From an uncultured Lachnospiraceae bacterium (GTDB lineage Bacteria > Bacillota > Clostridia > Lachnospirales > Lachnospiraceae): 64,000 nucleotides of DNA. Of this stretch, positions 7,389 through 16,816 are shown in pieces. The position numbers and the translations under genes are program-made. Numbering within the stretch: position 1 is the first letter of the stretch; each line of letters opens with the position of its first letter. The stretch is from the NCBI GenBank assembly GCA_959022495.1, contig CAUEYX010000008.1, positions 35,513-99,512 on the forward strand. The letters run 5' to 3'. The notes under the pieces were generated by a model. That model saw only the letters and a list, made by a program, of their open reading frames with translations. It did no database searches and had not been told where the DNA came from.

Positions 7389-8699
7389 TTACAGCCCATC
7401 CTTTCGTAAATCTGTCACTCTCTTTGCCTTGCCCTCGAATCTCTTCAGCGAGTTTGGAGCCACCAGGCGGATCTGCGTCGCAAGCCCTAACTGTGACTTC
7501 AGGGCACGCTGAATCCGGCCTTCCAGTTCACTCAGCTTCCCATAGCTGTCCAGCAGCCGGTCGTCGATCAGCTCAACTGTTATTGTCATGACATCCAGCC
7601 TGTTCCTGCGCTCTACCAAAATCTCATAGTGAGGGCCGATTTCATCGATCTTTAAGAGCACTTCCTCAATCTGTGTGGGGAAGACATTGACACCGCGGAT
7701 GACCAGCATATCGTCCGCACGTCCCGACAAATTCTCCATCCTGCAGGTCGTACGTCCGCATCTGCAGGGCTCATACATCAGCCTTGTCAGATCGCCGGTG
7801 CGGTATCTCACAAGGGGAAGCGCCTCTTTTCCAAGGCAGGTCACAACCAATTCTCCCAGTTCACCCGGAGGGAGCAATTCCTCTGTCTCCGGATCAATCA
7901 CTTCCGGTATAAACCAGTCTTCGTTCACATGCATGCCGCACAGTTCGGTGCACTCTCCCGCAACACCCGGTCCGCACAGCTCACTCATGCCATAGTTCTG
8001 TGTACAGACAAACTGATCTCCCCAGACCTTATGCATCTCGTCGCGCATGGGCTCGGTCATTCCCTCTCCGCCGAAGAGCCCGATATGAAGTTTCAGATCT
8101 TTGGCAGGGTCCAGGCCTCTCTTTCTCACTTCCTCCCCGAGATGCAGCGCGTAAGAGGGTGTCGCCACGAGAAGGGTTACGCCCATATCCTGGAGGAACA
8201 TGATCTGCTTGTTCGTATTTCCCGAAGACATGGGGATCACGCTTGCCCCGATCTTCTCCAGCCCCCCGTGGAGCCCCAGCGCTCCTGTAAATGTCCCGTA
8301 ACCGAACGAGATCTGCGCCACGTCGTCCGCGGTCGCGCCGCCCATGCAGGCGAGCCTTGCCACGTTATTCAGCCACATGTCAAGGTCATTTCTCGTATAT
8401 CCCACTACCGTCGGTTTGCCCGTTGTCCCTGAGCTCGCATGGTAACGGACGATCTCCTTTTTATCCACCGCAAAAAGCCCGTCCGGGTAATTGTCCCTAA
8501 AATCCGCCTTATATGTAAACGGCAGCTTCTTTAAGTCGTCCAGTGTCCGGATGTCCTCCGGCTTCACTCCTGCCGCGTCCATCTTCTCACGGTAAGGCTT
8601 TACTCTGTCATAAATATAGCGGACCGTATCCTTTAACTTCTCAAGCTGGATTGCCTCGATCTCACTTCGCGGCAGAGTCTCTTCCTTTGCCCATATCAT
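7389..8699 (-). CDS. paaK: Phenylacetate-CoA ligase (second paralogue)
   Basis: 436-residue AMP-forming arylacetate-CoA ligase. It has the P-loop SSGTTGKPT near residue 90, TQNYGMSELCGPG, and a C-terminal domain with GRADDMLVIRGVNVFPTQ. The start at 8699 (MIWAKEETL) is fixed by GAAGGAGG nine bases upstream, rather than an ATG ten codons earlier. It is the first gene of the operon and is followed by iorA after 1 bp, so the ligase and oxidoreductase would be made together. It differs clearly from the paralogue at 3174-4505, which suggests a different acid substrate. Confidence 0.9.
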   Translation of the reverse strand: MIWAKEETLPRSEIEAIQLEKLKDTVRYIYDRVKPYREKMDAAGVKPEDIRTLDDLKKLPFTYKADFRDNYPDGLFAVDKKEIVRYHASSGTTGKPTVVGYTRNDLDMWLNNVARLACMGGATADDVAQISFGYGTFTGALGLHGGLEKIGASVIPMSSGNTNKQIMFLQDMGVTLLVATPSYALHLGEEVRKRGLDPAKDLKLHIGLFGGEGMTEPMRDEMHKVWGDQFVCTQNYGMSELCGPGVAGECTELCGMHVNEDWFIPEVIDPETEELLPPGELGELVVTCLGKEALPLVRYRTGDLTRLMYEPCRCGRTTCRMENLSGRADDMLVIRGVNVFPTQIEEVLLKIDEIGPHYEILVERRNRLDVMTITVELIDDRLLDSYGKLSELEGRIQRALKSQLGLATQIRLVAPNSLKRFEGKAKRVTDLRKDGL

Positions 8700-8762
8700 T
8701 GTGTATACCTCCTTCAATATGCCGCTCACAGGGTCTTATTCCCAAACGGCAGAACTGATAAC

Positions 8763-8791
8763 AGTATACCACATTGCTTTTTCAAGTTAAA
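8763..8791 (-). promoter_or_regulatory. Probable promoter of the paaK-ior operon
   Basis: Minus strand extended -10 TGG-TATACT with a weak -35 TTTAAC 17 bp upstream, about 65 bp before the first paaK start. Confidence 0.5.
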
Positions 8792-8794
8792 GTG

Positions 8795-9151
8795 CTAAAT
8801 CAGTTTTTCTTCCCAATCTTTTACACGGAACCCGGTCAGAACATTCGCTCCGTCTACAAGGATCGGACGTTTTACCAGCATACCGTCTGAAGCCAGGAGT
8901 GCAATCTGTTCCTCCTCGGTCATAGATGGCAGCTTGTCCTTTAATTTCATCTCTTTATATAGGTTCCCGCTGGTATTGAAAAACCGTTTCAGGGGAAGCC
9001 CGCTCTTTTCCCACCATTCTTTCAGTTCATCCGCTGTGGGATTGTCTGTTTTAATATCCCGCGTTTCATACTCCAGTCCTTTTTCTTCCAGCCATTTCTT
9101 TGCTTTCATACATGTGCTGCATTTCGGATAACACACAAATAACATCTTCAT
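8795..9151 (-). CDS. ArsC/Spx-family thioredoxin-fold protein
   Basis: 118-residue member of the arsenate-reductase-like (ArsC/Spx/YffB) family. It has CYPKCSTCMKAKKWLEEKG at the N-terminus, with a CSTC redox motif, then LPLKRFFNTSGNLYKEM and the C-terminal KRPILVDGANVLTGFR typical of the family. Length matches. Whether it reduces arsenate or is a Spx-like regulator cannot be told; Spx usually has CxxC near residue 10 as here, while the RPI motif is common to both. No ars genes are nearby. The start is placed at MKMLFV, after AAAGGAAAGG. Confidence 0.82.
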   Translation of the reverse strand: MKMLFVCYPKCSTCMKAKKWLEEKGLEYETRDIKTDNPTADELKEWWEKSGLPLKRFFNTSGNLYKEMKLKDKLPSMTEEEQIALLASDGMLVKRPILVDGANVLTGFRVKDWEEKLI

Positions 9152-9311
9152 TTCCACCTTTCCTTTCACAAAAACGATTCGAAAACATCCACTGCTATCT
9201 TAACATACAATTCCCCCAGCTGCTACCCGTGAATCCTGCCTGCAGCACATTTCCGCTTCCTATATTTCATCCTGCTTTCAAATAAATACACCGCTGCCGC
9301 GTTTTCGCATA

Positions 9312-9339
9312 TTGCTAATTTCTCCTTTTATGTTAGAAT
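9312..9339 (+). promoter_or_regulatory. Probable promoter of the flavodiiron gene
   Basis: TTGCTA, 16-bp spacer, TAGAAT, giving a leader of about 105 nt to the start at 9450. Confidence 0.45.
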
Positions 9340-9449
9340 AGAGACGTCTTAAGATTTTGTCTGACCGTGCACGCGTATCCGTCTCTGGCATCACTGTTCA
9401 GGACGTACATGGGCAATTTTACACGGTCATTTCATAAGGAGGAATTATC

Positions 9450-10652
9450 ATGCACTGTTTTAGAAAAGTAACTGAAGATCTGTACTGGGTCGGCGGAAGC
9501 GACCGGAGGCTGGAGCTGTTCGAGAATATCTTTCCGCTCACCAAAGGTGTTTCCTACAATTCTTACCTGCTCCTGGATGAAAAAACCGTCCTCTTCGACA
9601 CCGCGGACCATGCTATTGGACACCAGTTCCTCGAGAATGTACAAGCCGCACTGGACGGACGCAGCCTGGATTACCTTGTAGTCAATCATATGGAACCGGA
9701 TCACTGCGCCATGATCGAAGATCTTGTTCTTCGTTATCCGGATATAAAAATTATAGGAAACGCGAAAACATTTCCCATGATCAGCCAATTCTTTGATTTC
9801 GACTTAGACAGCAGGACCGTCACTGTAAAAGAGGGGGATACCTTCTCCTGTGGAAAGCACACGCTTCATTTCGTCATGGCGCCCATGGTGCATTGGCCGG
9901 AGGCGATGATGACTTACGATGAGACGGACAAAATTCTTTTCTCCGCCGATGCGTTCGGAACCTTCGGGGCACTGAACGGAAACATCTTTAATGATGAAAT
10001 TGATTTTGACAGAGACTGGCTTGACGAGGCGCGCCGCTATTATACAAACATCGTGGGAAAATACGGCATGCAGGTACAGAACGTCCTAAAGAAAGCCGCC
10101 GGGCTGGATATCCGTGTTATCTGCCCTCTTCATGGTCCTATCTGGCGTACGGATCTTGACTACATAATCGGAAAATATGATCTCTGGAGCAGATATGAGC
10201 CGGAGGAAAAGGGCGTTATGATCGCCTATGCATCGATGTACGGCAATACAGAGAACATGGCCGAGATCTTTGCCGCTTCTCTCGCGGAGGCAGGCGTTAA
10301 AAAGATACGGATGCACAACATCTCCAAGACCCATATTTCGGAACTGATCGCTGACAGCTTTAAATACAGCCACATTGTCCTCGCGGCTCCGACTTACAAC
10401 AACGGGATCTATCCTCTCATGGAGCATTATCTGGAGGACATGAAAGCCCTTGCGCTTCAGAACCGTACAGCAGCAATCCTCGGGAACGGCACTTGGGCGC
10501 CTCAGTCTACAAAACTGATGGCCGCAAAGCTCAATGAGATGAAAAATATGCGCCTGCTGGAAGCTTCTGTGACGATTAAATCCACTGTCAAAAATTCCCA
10601 GAGAGAAGAAATTGAATCTCTTGCAGGACAAATTGCCGAAGAAGTGTTATAA
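9450..10652 (+). CDS. fprA: Flavodiiron protein (FprA type)
   Basis: 400-residue cytoplasmic enzyme that reduces oxygen and/or nitric oxide, protecting anaerobes. The N-terminal metallo-beta-lactamase domain holds the di-iron site: H80-x-E82-x-D84-H85 in NHMEPDHCAMIE, then HWPEAMMTY, LFSADAFG and CPLHGPIW. A flavodoxin domain with the FMN loop SMYGNTENMA follows from about residue 252. No rubredoxin domain is attached, so the electron donor is encoded elsewhere. AAGGAGGAA precedes the start. The cytidylate-kinase-like gene follows after 42 bp. Confidence 0.93.
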   Translation: MHCFRKVTEDLYWVGGSDRRLELFENIFPLTKGVSYNSYLLLDEKTVLFDTADHAIGHQFLENVQAALDGRSLDYLVVNHMEPDHCAMIEDLVLRYPDIKIIGNAKTFPMISQFFDFDLDSRTVTVKEGDTFSCGKHTLHFVMAPMVHWPEAMMTYDETDKILFSADAFGTFGALNGNIFNDEIDFDRDWLDEARRYYTNIVGKYGMQVQNVLKKAAGLDIRVICPLHGPIWRTDLDYIIGKYDLWSRYEPEEKGVMIAYASMYGNTENMAEIFAASLAEAGVKKIRMHNISKTHISELIADSFKYSHIVLAAPTYNNGIYPLMEHYLEDMKALALQNRTAAILGNGTWAPQSTKLMAAKLNEMKNMRLLEASVTIKSTVKNSQREEIESLAGQIAEEVL

Positions 10653-10694
10653 TATCACTTATCTCACATTTAAATTTACGAAGGAGGAGTTCTT

Positions 10695-11180
10695 ATGAAA
10701 TTAGTTATCACCATGAGCCGACGTTTCGGAACCGGAGCAAGCATCATCGCAAAAGAACTTTCCGAACGTCTCGATATTCCTGTATACGACAAGGCGTACA
10801 TCGAGGAACAGCTTCATGACCATATGTATGAGAGCGAGGCAGAAGCCATCCGCAGGCTGGCGGAGAAGCCCTGCATTATCTTAGGCCGCTGCGCTTCCGA
10901 TATCTTAAAAGATCGGATGAACGTGTTAAACATCTTCGTCTGCGCGGACAAGGAAGACCGCATCCACAGGATCATGGGAAAATATGATCTTGGCTATGAT
11001 GAGGCGAAAGAAAAGGTAGAGACAAACGATGAAGAACGTGCCTCCTACTATTATGAACATACCGGGAAAACATGGGGTGATGTCAATGATTATCACATGA
11101 TCCTTGACACCTCCGAGCTGGGTGTTGAAAACTGTGCGGATATCCTGATGCACTACTTTGAGAAATGTGAATATATCTAA
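10695..11180 (+). CDS. Cytidylate kinase-like family protein
   Basis: 161-residue P-loop protein of the cytidylate-kinase-like family common in Clostridia. The phosphate loop is SRRFGTGASIIAKELSERL near the N-terminus, and CIILGRCASDIL matches the GRGA-type segment. It is shorter than true CMP kinase (about 220 residues) and probably lacks a full nucleotide-monophosphate domain, so substrate and activity are uncertain. AAGGAGGAG precedes the start. The short gap after fprA suggests co-transcription, and the terminator at 11248-11296 ends the unit. Confidence 0.78.
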   Translation: MKLVITMSRRFGTGASIIAKELSERLDIPVYDKAYIEEQLHDHMYESEAEAIRRLAEKPCIILGRCASDILKDRMNVLNIFVCADKEDRIHRIMGKYDLGYDEAKEKVETNDEERASYYYEHTGKTWGDVNDYHMILDTSELGVENCADILMHYFEKCEYI

Positions 11181-11247
11181 ACTACAGCTTTTTCTTATAT
11201 TAACCAGAGTTAAAATGTAATTTTCATCTTTACTCTTTATAAGGTCT

Positions 11248-11298
11248 AAAAGCCTTACCAGTTCAGACGAATCTCTGAAACCTGGTAAGGCTTTTTAT
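11248..11298. terminator. Bidirectional terminator
   Basis: Stem AAAAGCCTTACCAG (11248-11261) pairs with CTGGTAAGGCTTTT (11282-11295). T-runs on both strands serve the convergent kinase-like and foldase genes. Confidence 0.85.
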
Positions 11299-11338
11299 GA
11301 TCAATATATCTTGTTATACTGCGCTCTGTTCTAATCTT

Positions 11339-12493
11339 TTATTCCGCAGTATCTGTCCCTGCTGTGTCTGCGCCTCCATCTTCAGCAGCTGCCTCATCTG
11401 CGGAATCCTCTGAGCCGTCCTCCGCCGTGCCCTCATCTGTTGTTCCATCCTCAGACGTCTCCTCCTCAGAAGTGATGATCGTCACGCCGGTGTCAGCAAA
11501 ATCTACCTTTTTCCATACCTTTTCATTGACCTTAATATCTGTGTCATCTCTCCATTCTTCAAGCAGGGAATCATACTGATCCTGTTTTCTCTGTTCGATG
11601 ATATTGGTCTTCTCCTGATCTGTTGCCTCCCGGTCAAGCAGACTGGTTAGTTTCGCCACATAGAGACCGGAATCTGTCTCCACAACGTCTGTCATATCCC
11701 CTTCCGCTCCAAGGGCGTCCGCTGCCGCCACCAGGTCCGTATTCGGGGACGTGCTCTCAGAATCAAATGTACCTGTCTGTACTTCCACTCCCAGTTCTTC
11801 CGCGACTGCCGCCAGGTCCTCTCCACCTCTCACTCTGTCCACAAGACTCTGGGCGGATGTCTTAAGATTCTCTTTCTCCTCGTCCGTCAGCTCTGTGGAA
11901 TTACCGGAATCATCGGTCGTCGTATAGGAGAAATACACATACTGCATACTCTTCTGCGCTGCCTCTTCATCTGATACTTCCTCATCCACACCTTCTCTCA
12001 TCTTGCTGTCCATCTTGTACTGGATGGCGGAGAGCTCAAGAAATTTCTCAATATGCTTCTGATAGCCTGATACAATCTCTTTTGCCTCATCCGTGTTATC
12101 TTCGCTGAACTTCGCCGCCGCATCTTCAATCGCCTTCTGTTCATCATCAGACAACGTCACCTCATAATCCGAAGCGTGCTGGGAAATGATATATAAATCC
12201 TCCAATGTCTCTATAATACTGTCTTTCATGGACTCTTCGTAGGTCATATCGTCACCTGCATCCTGAGTCCACATATCCTCTGCAGTCATCCCCATCATGC
12301 TGGCATAATAAGTCTCATACTGCCCCTGCATCATCCTGGCATAAAAATTTGCCACTCCAAGCGTGATCTCCTCATCTCCCACTGTCGCCACGACAGCATC
12401 TGTATCGATCGAGCCGCTGCATCCTGTCACGGACATTGCCGCCAACATTCCTGCCGCTGTCAGGACAGCCGCCTTTTTTCCAAACTGTACCAT
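11339..12493 (-). CDS. PrsA/SurA-like foldase lipoprotein
   Basis: 384-residue lipoprotein predicted to act outside the membrane as a chaperone or peptidyl-prolyl isomerase. The signal peptide ends in a lipobox with Cys25 (MSVTGC). An N-terminal SurA/trigger-like helical region (VGDEEITLGVANFYARMM) is followed by a parvulin-like stretch (VRGGEDLAAVAEELGVEVQTG; GDMTDVVETDSGLYVAKL) that is poorly conserved, so isomerase activity is uncertain. The last 45 residues are an acidic Glu/Asp/Ala/Thr tail of low complexity. AGAGGAGG precedes the start. It follows pth-mfd, a neighbourhood common in Clostridia, but has its own promoter. Confidence 0.82.
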   Translation of the reverse strand: MVQFGKKAAVLTAAGMLAAMSVTGCSGSIDTDAVVATVGDEEITLGVANFYARMMQGQYETYYASMMGMTAEDMWTQDAGDDMTYEESMKDSIIETLEDLYIISQHASDYEVTLSDDEQKAIEDAAAKFSEDNTDEAKEIVSGYQKHIEKFLELSAIQYKMDSKMREGVDEEVSDEEAAQKSMQYVYFSYTTTDDSGNSTELTDEEKENLKTSAQSLVDRVRGGEDLAAVAEELGVEVQTGTFDSESTSPNTDLVAAADALGAEGDMTDVVETDSGLYVAKLTSLLDREATDQEKTNIIEQRKQDQYDSLLEEWRDDTDIKVNEKVWKKVDFADTGVTIITSEEETSEDGTTDEGTAEDGSEDSADEAAAEDGGADTAGTDTAE

Positions 12494-12587
12494 AATGAGC
12501 CTCCTCTTTTCTCTCAGTATCCTGCGCCCGCATCTCCCAGGGCGTCAGGGCGGGCATCTTTCTTATGTATCCCGCATACACTGATAC

Positions 12588-12616
12588 ATTATATCGTGTT
12601 TTACAAAAAGTAACAA
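12588..12616 (-). promoter_or_regulatory. Promoter of the foldase lipoprotein gene
   Basis: Minus strand TTGTTA, 17-bp spacer, TATAAT, about 95 bp upstream of the start codon. It shows that the gene can be expressed independently of mfd. Confidence 0.65.
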
Positions 12617-12667
12617 GTCCGAATCACAAAATGTTTACAAACACAGCTGTAACCTCGGCCGAACCGT

Positions 12668-15600
12668 TTATTTCAGGGAACCGATATCCTCCAGTATCCC
12701 CCTCAGCATCTCAAGGACATCCTCCCCTTTTTCTTTGCCGCTCCTGCCCTTTTTCCGGTACAGAAAATACGGCGGCTCTTCCGCCTTAAATATCAGATTG
12801 TTTCTATAAGACTGTAAAAGACCGGGGATTCTGTGGGGATCAATTTTCGCCTTCTCGTACATTGTAAACTTAAAGTCCTGCCCTTTCTGCTCAACCGCCG
12901 TTACATACACCGAGTGTGCCAGACTTTTAAGCGCCGCGATATGGAGCAGCTGCTGTACCTTTTTGGGGATATCGCCAAAGCGGTCGATCAGCTCTTCCAT
13001 CATATCATCCATCTCTTCTTCATTCTCAATCGCCGCAATTCTTTTATAGATATCCAGCTTCTGATACTCATTTTTAATATAGGATTCTGGGATGTAGGCG
13101 TCAATATTCAGATCAACTGACGTGCTGAAGCTCTCTTCCTCTTCCCCGCCCTTTAATCGGACCACCGCTTCATTAAGCATCTTACAGTAAAGATCATACC
13201 CCACCGCCTCCATATGCCCGCTCTGGGCTTCCCCGAGCAGATTGCCCGCGCCCCGGATCTCTAAGTCACGCATGGCGATCTTAATGCCGGACCCCAGGTC
13301 GGTAAATTCCCGTATCGCCGCCAGCCTCTTCTCCGCCACTTCTTTTAAAAGTTTATCTCTTCTGTATAAAAGGAAGGCATACGCCATGCGGCTGGAGCGT
13401 CCCACGCGCCCCCGGAGCTGGTAGAGCTGGGATAATCCGAACCGGTCCGCATCCTGGATAATCATCGTATTTGCATTGGAGATATCCAGCCCGGTCTCTA
13501 TAATCGTGGTGGACACAAGCACATCAATGTCCCCGTTAATAAAATCATACATGATATCTTCCAGTTCCCGTTCCTTCATCTGACCATGGGCAAATGCCAC
13601 ATTGGCCTCAGGTACAAGCTGCTGGATCTTTCCCGCCACATCGGCAATGTCCGTGACCCGGTTGTACACATAGTAGATCTGACCGCCTCTTGCCAGTTCT
13701 CTCGTAATCGCTTCCCGCACCATCTCATCATTATATTCCATGACATAGGTCTGGATCGGCATCCGGTCATGCGGCGCTTCCTCAAGGACACTCATGTCCC
13801 TGATCCCGATCAGGCTCATGTGGAGCGTTCTTGGGATTGGGGTGGCTGTGAGAGTGAGGACATCAATATTTTCTTTGAGTTTCTTGATCTTCTCTTTATG
13901 TGCCACGCCAAAACGCTGTTCCTCATCGATAATCAAAAGGCCCAGATCCTTAAACAGCACATCTTTCGACAGTACGCGGTGGGTGCCGATCACGATATCC
14001 ACCATGCCCCTTTTTAAATCTTCCACTGTCTTTTTCTGCTGATAAGATGTGCGGAACCTGCACAGCAGGTCAATGCGCACCGGGAAATCTTTCAGCCGCT
14101 GTACAAATGTATTATAATGCTGCTGTGCCAGGATCGTGGTAGGCACCAGATACACCACCTGTTTTCCCTCCTGTACAGCCTTAAACGCAGCCCGGATGGC
14201 AATCTCGGTTTTCCCATACCCCACGTCCCCGCAGATCAGCCGGTCCATGATCTTTGTACTCTCCATGTCATGTTTGGTATCTTCAATGGCCTGGATCTGG
14301 TCCTCTGTCTCCTCAAATGGGAACATTTCCTCAAATTCTTTCTGCCAGACCGTATCCGGACCATAGACAAACCCTTCCGAACGCTGCCGCGCCGCGTACA
14401 GTTTCACCAGATCCTCCGCCACGCTCTGGACCGCCTTTTTGACCTGGCTCTTTGTCTTTCCCCACTGAAGGGTCCCCAGTTTGTTAAGCCTTGGCTTTTT
14501 TGCGTCCGCCCCGGCATACTTCTGGATCAGGTCCATCTGTGCTGCCGGGATATAGAGAACGCCGCCCTCCGCGTAGGAGATCTTCATATAATCTTTGATT
14601 ACTTTATCCACCTCAATCTTCTCAATCCCCTGGTATACACCGATTCCATGATTCTCGTGGACAACATAATCCCCCGGTTTCAGCTCCGCAAAATCCTGGA
14701 TCTTCTGACCTTCATATCTTCTGCGGCGTTTTTTCTTTTTCTTCCTGCCGAAAATATCTGTCTCGGAGATCACCATGAATTTGAGCATGGGATACTCATA
14801 CCCCTGAGCCGCATACCCGCAGGATACCATGATTTCTCCCGGATTTACCGTGCGCTCCATATCCTCACTGTAAAAACTGCTCAGGTCATAATCCCTTAAA
14901 TCCTCGGCAAGACGCTTCGCCCTTGTTCTTGACGCGGACAGCAGGACCACACGGTATCCCTCCCGCTTCAGCCGCTTTAAATCACGGGTCAGGAGTTCGA
15001 AACTATTATTGTAGGGATTCACTCCTTTCGCCTGGAGGCTGTACGCCTTACGCACCTGGAAGATGCCGCACCTGGACTCCAGGGTCGTAGCGGCAATGCT
15101 GCTGTACTGGTTCATTCTGCCGATGATCTCTTTTGTCTGGAATACTTTCAGTCTGTCCTGCACACTCTCCTCCATCCCGGAATCAATCCGGCTCTCCCGG
15201 CTGTGGAAATATTCCTGCTCCACCTCTTCCGCCATTTCCTGGAGCCGCTGTGGTTCATCCAGGAAAAGAAGGCTCTTCTCCCGCGGAAAATAGGCGAGAA
15301 ATGAGACCGTCTTAAGCCCGTCCCGCCAGTTCTCCGATGCGGGATACACTGTGACACTGCTTAGATTCTCTACTGAGCGCTGGCTCTCCACATCAAAACT
15401 ACGGATCGAATCCACCTCATCCCCCCACAGCTCAATGCGCACCGGCAGCTCCTCTGTCAGCGGAAAAATATCTACAATTCCGCCGCGCACCGCGAACTGG
15501 CCCGGACCTTCGATCTGGCTCTCCCTCTCATACCCCATGGATGCAAGCCTTTCTACGAATTCCGTCAGATCCATCACGTCCCCGCCTGATACGCGGATTC

Positions 15601-16015
15601 GCTCTCTTCGAATCTCGTCCGGGCCGGGCAGCCCGTCCAGAAACGCGTCCATAGTAGTGATCACTGTGACAGATCTTCCCTCTTCCCGCTCGATCAGCGC
15701 CCTCAACACCTGCATCCGCTGGTCTGTGAGCACCTTGCCCTTAATATCCGCATAGTAAAAAAGAAGGTCCCTGGCCGGGTACAGGTAGACCTCATCCGTG
15801 AAAATCCGGTACTCTTCATATGCCTTTTTTGCTTTTTCTTCACTGGAAAAAGCGATGACCCTGTAATCACAGCCATCGCCCAGTGCATACATCAAATGGA
15901 CTTTCTGGGAATTTGTACATCCCGAAACCTGTATGACGCCCTTTCCTTTTTTTCTCTCTCTTAATATGTCCTGATAATCCGCAAGTTCTGTCAGCGGCGC
16001 AAGTAATGCCTGCAT
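12668..16015 (-). CDS. mfd: Transcription-repair coupling factor
   Basis: 1115-residue ATP-driven translocase that removes RNA polymerase stalled at lesions and recruits UvrAB. Seen in order: a UvrB-like N-terminal module; the polymerase-interaction domain with GDYVVHENHGIGVYQGI; helicase motifs CGDVGYGKTEIA (Walker A) and DEEQRFGV (Walker B); TATPIPRTLHMSL; QLRGRVGRSSRMAYAF; and the C-terminal TRCF domain. Length is normal. It starts 2 bp after the pth stop codon, so the two are almost certainly translated from one mRNA. Confidence 0.96.
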   Translation of the reverse strand: MQALLAPLTELADYQDILRERKKGKGVIQVSGCTNSQKVHLMYALGDGCDYRVIAFSSEEKAKKAYEEYRIFTDEVYLYPARDLLFYYADIKGKVLTDQRMQVLRALIEREEGRSVTVITTMDAFLDGLPGPDEIRRERIRVSGGDVMDLTEFVERLASMGYERESQIEGPGQFAVRGGIVDIFPLTEELPVRIELWGDEVDSIRSFDVESQRSVENLSSVTVYPASENWRDGLKTVSFLAYFPREKSLLFLDEPQRLQEMAEEVEQEYFHSRESRIDSGMEESVQDRLKVFQTKEIIGRMNQYSSIAATTLESRCGIFQVRKAYSLQAKGVNPYNNSFELLTRDLKRLKREGYRVVLLSASRTRAKRLAEDLRDYDLSSFYSEDMERTVNPGEIMVSCGYAAQGYEYPMLKFMVISETDIFGRKKKKKRRRRYEGQKIQDFAELKPGDYVVHENHGIGVYQGIEKIEVDKVIKDYMKISYAEGGVLYIPAAQMDLIQKYAGADAKKPRLNKLGTLQWGKTKSQVKKAVQSVAEDLVKLYAARQRSEGFVYGPDTVWQKEFEEMFPFEETEDQIQAIEDTKHDMESTKIMDRLICGDVGYGKTEIAIRAAFKAVQEGKQVVYLVPTTILAQQHYNTFVQRLKDFPVRIDLLCRFRTSYQQKKTVEDLKRGMVDIVIGTHRVLSKDVLFKDLGLLIIDEEQRFGVAHKEKIKKLKENIDVLTLTATPIPRTLHMSLIGIRDMSVLEEAPHDRMPIQTYVMEYNDEMVREAITRELARGGQIYYVYNRVTDIADVAGKIQQLVPEANVAFAHGQMKERELEDIMYDFINGDIDVLVSTTIIETGLDISNANTMIIQDADRFGLSQLYQLRGRVGRSSRMAYAFLLYRRDKLLKEVAEKRLAAIREFTDLGSGIKIAMRDLEIRGAGNLLGEAQSGHMEAVGYDLYCKMLNEAVVRLKGGEEEESFSTSVDLNIDAYIPESYIKNEYQKLDIYKRIAAIENEEEMDDMMEELIDRFGDIPKKVQQLLHIAALKSLAHSVYVTAVEQKGQDFKFTMYEKAKIDPHRIPGLLQSYRNNLIFKAEEPPYFLYRKKGRSGKEKGEDVLEMLRGILEDIGSLK

Positions 16016-16017
16016 GA

Positions 16018-16599
16018 TTATGCTTCTTCCTTCTTTCTGCGGTTATATTCATTCATCGCCTCATTGAGCTGCCCTGATACGATCAGCTCTGCCGCATGGA
16101 CCGCCTTGTGATATCCTTCCTCCATCATCTCCCTCTCTGCCTTAGAGAAATGGCCGAGAACATAGTCCGCAAGGTCGTACCCTTTTGGCTTTTCCCCCAC
16201 TCCCACCTTGATCCGCGGGAACACCTGTGTTCCCAGATGGGAAATGATGCTTTTCATCCCGTTATGTCCGCCTGCGCTGCCTTTTGCCCGGATGCGCAGC
16301 TGACCCACATCCAGGCTGATATCGTCATAGATCACAAGCAGTTCATTTTCCCCATCTATTTTATAATAATCCGCGAGACTCCGGATACTCTCCCCGCTTA
16401 AATTCATATATGTCTGGGGTTTTGCCAGGATTACTTTCTGCCCGGCAATGATGCCTTTCCCGATATACGCCCGGTGTTTCTTCCCATCCACTGCTATATT
16501 ATATTTATCCGCGATCCTGTCTATTACATCAAAGCCGGCATTATGGCGGGTACCTTCATACTGCCTGTCCGGATTTCCAAGTCCTGCTATGATAAACAT
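16018..16599 (-). CDS. pth: Peptidyl-tRNA hydrolase
   Basis: 193-residue cytoplasmic enzyme that releases peptides from prematurely dropped peptidyl-tRNA. It begins MFIIAGLGNPDRQYEGTRHNAGF, carrying the conserved Asn and catalytic His, and continues with KPQTYMNLSGES and GSAGGHNGMKSI. The start at 16599 gives the standard length; it follows GGGAGGATGG and excludes a 30-residue upstream extension that matches no known Pth. It is followed immediately by mfd. Confidence 0.95.
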   Translation of the reverse strand: MFIIAGLGNPDRQYEGTRHNAGFDVIDRIADKYNIAVDGKKHRAYIGKGIIAGQKVILAKPQTYMNLSGESIRSLADYYKIDGENELLVIYDDISLDVGQLRIRAKGSAGGHNGMKSIISHLGTQVFPRIKVGVGEKPKGYDLADYVLGHFSKAEREMMEEGYHKAVHAAELIVSGQLNEAMNEYNRRKKEEA

Positions 16600-16816
16600 T
16601 TCTGTCAGCCATCCTCCCTCTGCGATTCTGCGGCATGCCATTCTTCCGCGCCTGTCTGTCCCAGGCTTCTCCCTGTTTCTGCCGTACAAGCTATTTTACA
16701 GCATCCGCTCCCTTTTGTCACGCAATGGTTATGAATATTTTCCTTTTACTGGTCATACACTTATAAAAAACGGACCGCCGTAAAACCGGCAGCCGGATCG
16801 ACCGGGAGGTAACTCT

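Noticed and set aside
11248..11298. Short CRISPR-like or repeat element
   Set aside because: It is a single hairpin with T-runs on both sides between convergent genes, so it is a terminator. No regularly spaced repeats were seen anywhere in the window.
16600..16689. 30-residue N-terminal extension of peptidyl-tRNA hydrolase
   Set aside because: Known Pth proteins start at the MFIIAGLGNP strand, and a good ribosome site precedes that ATG.
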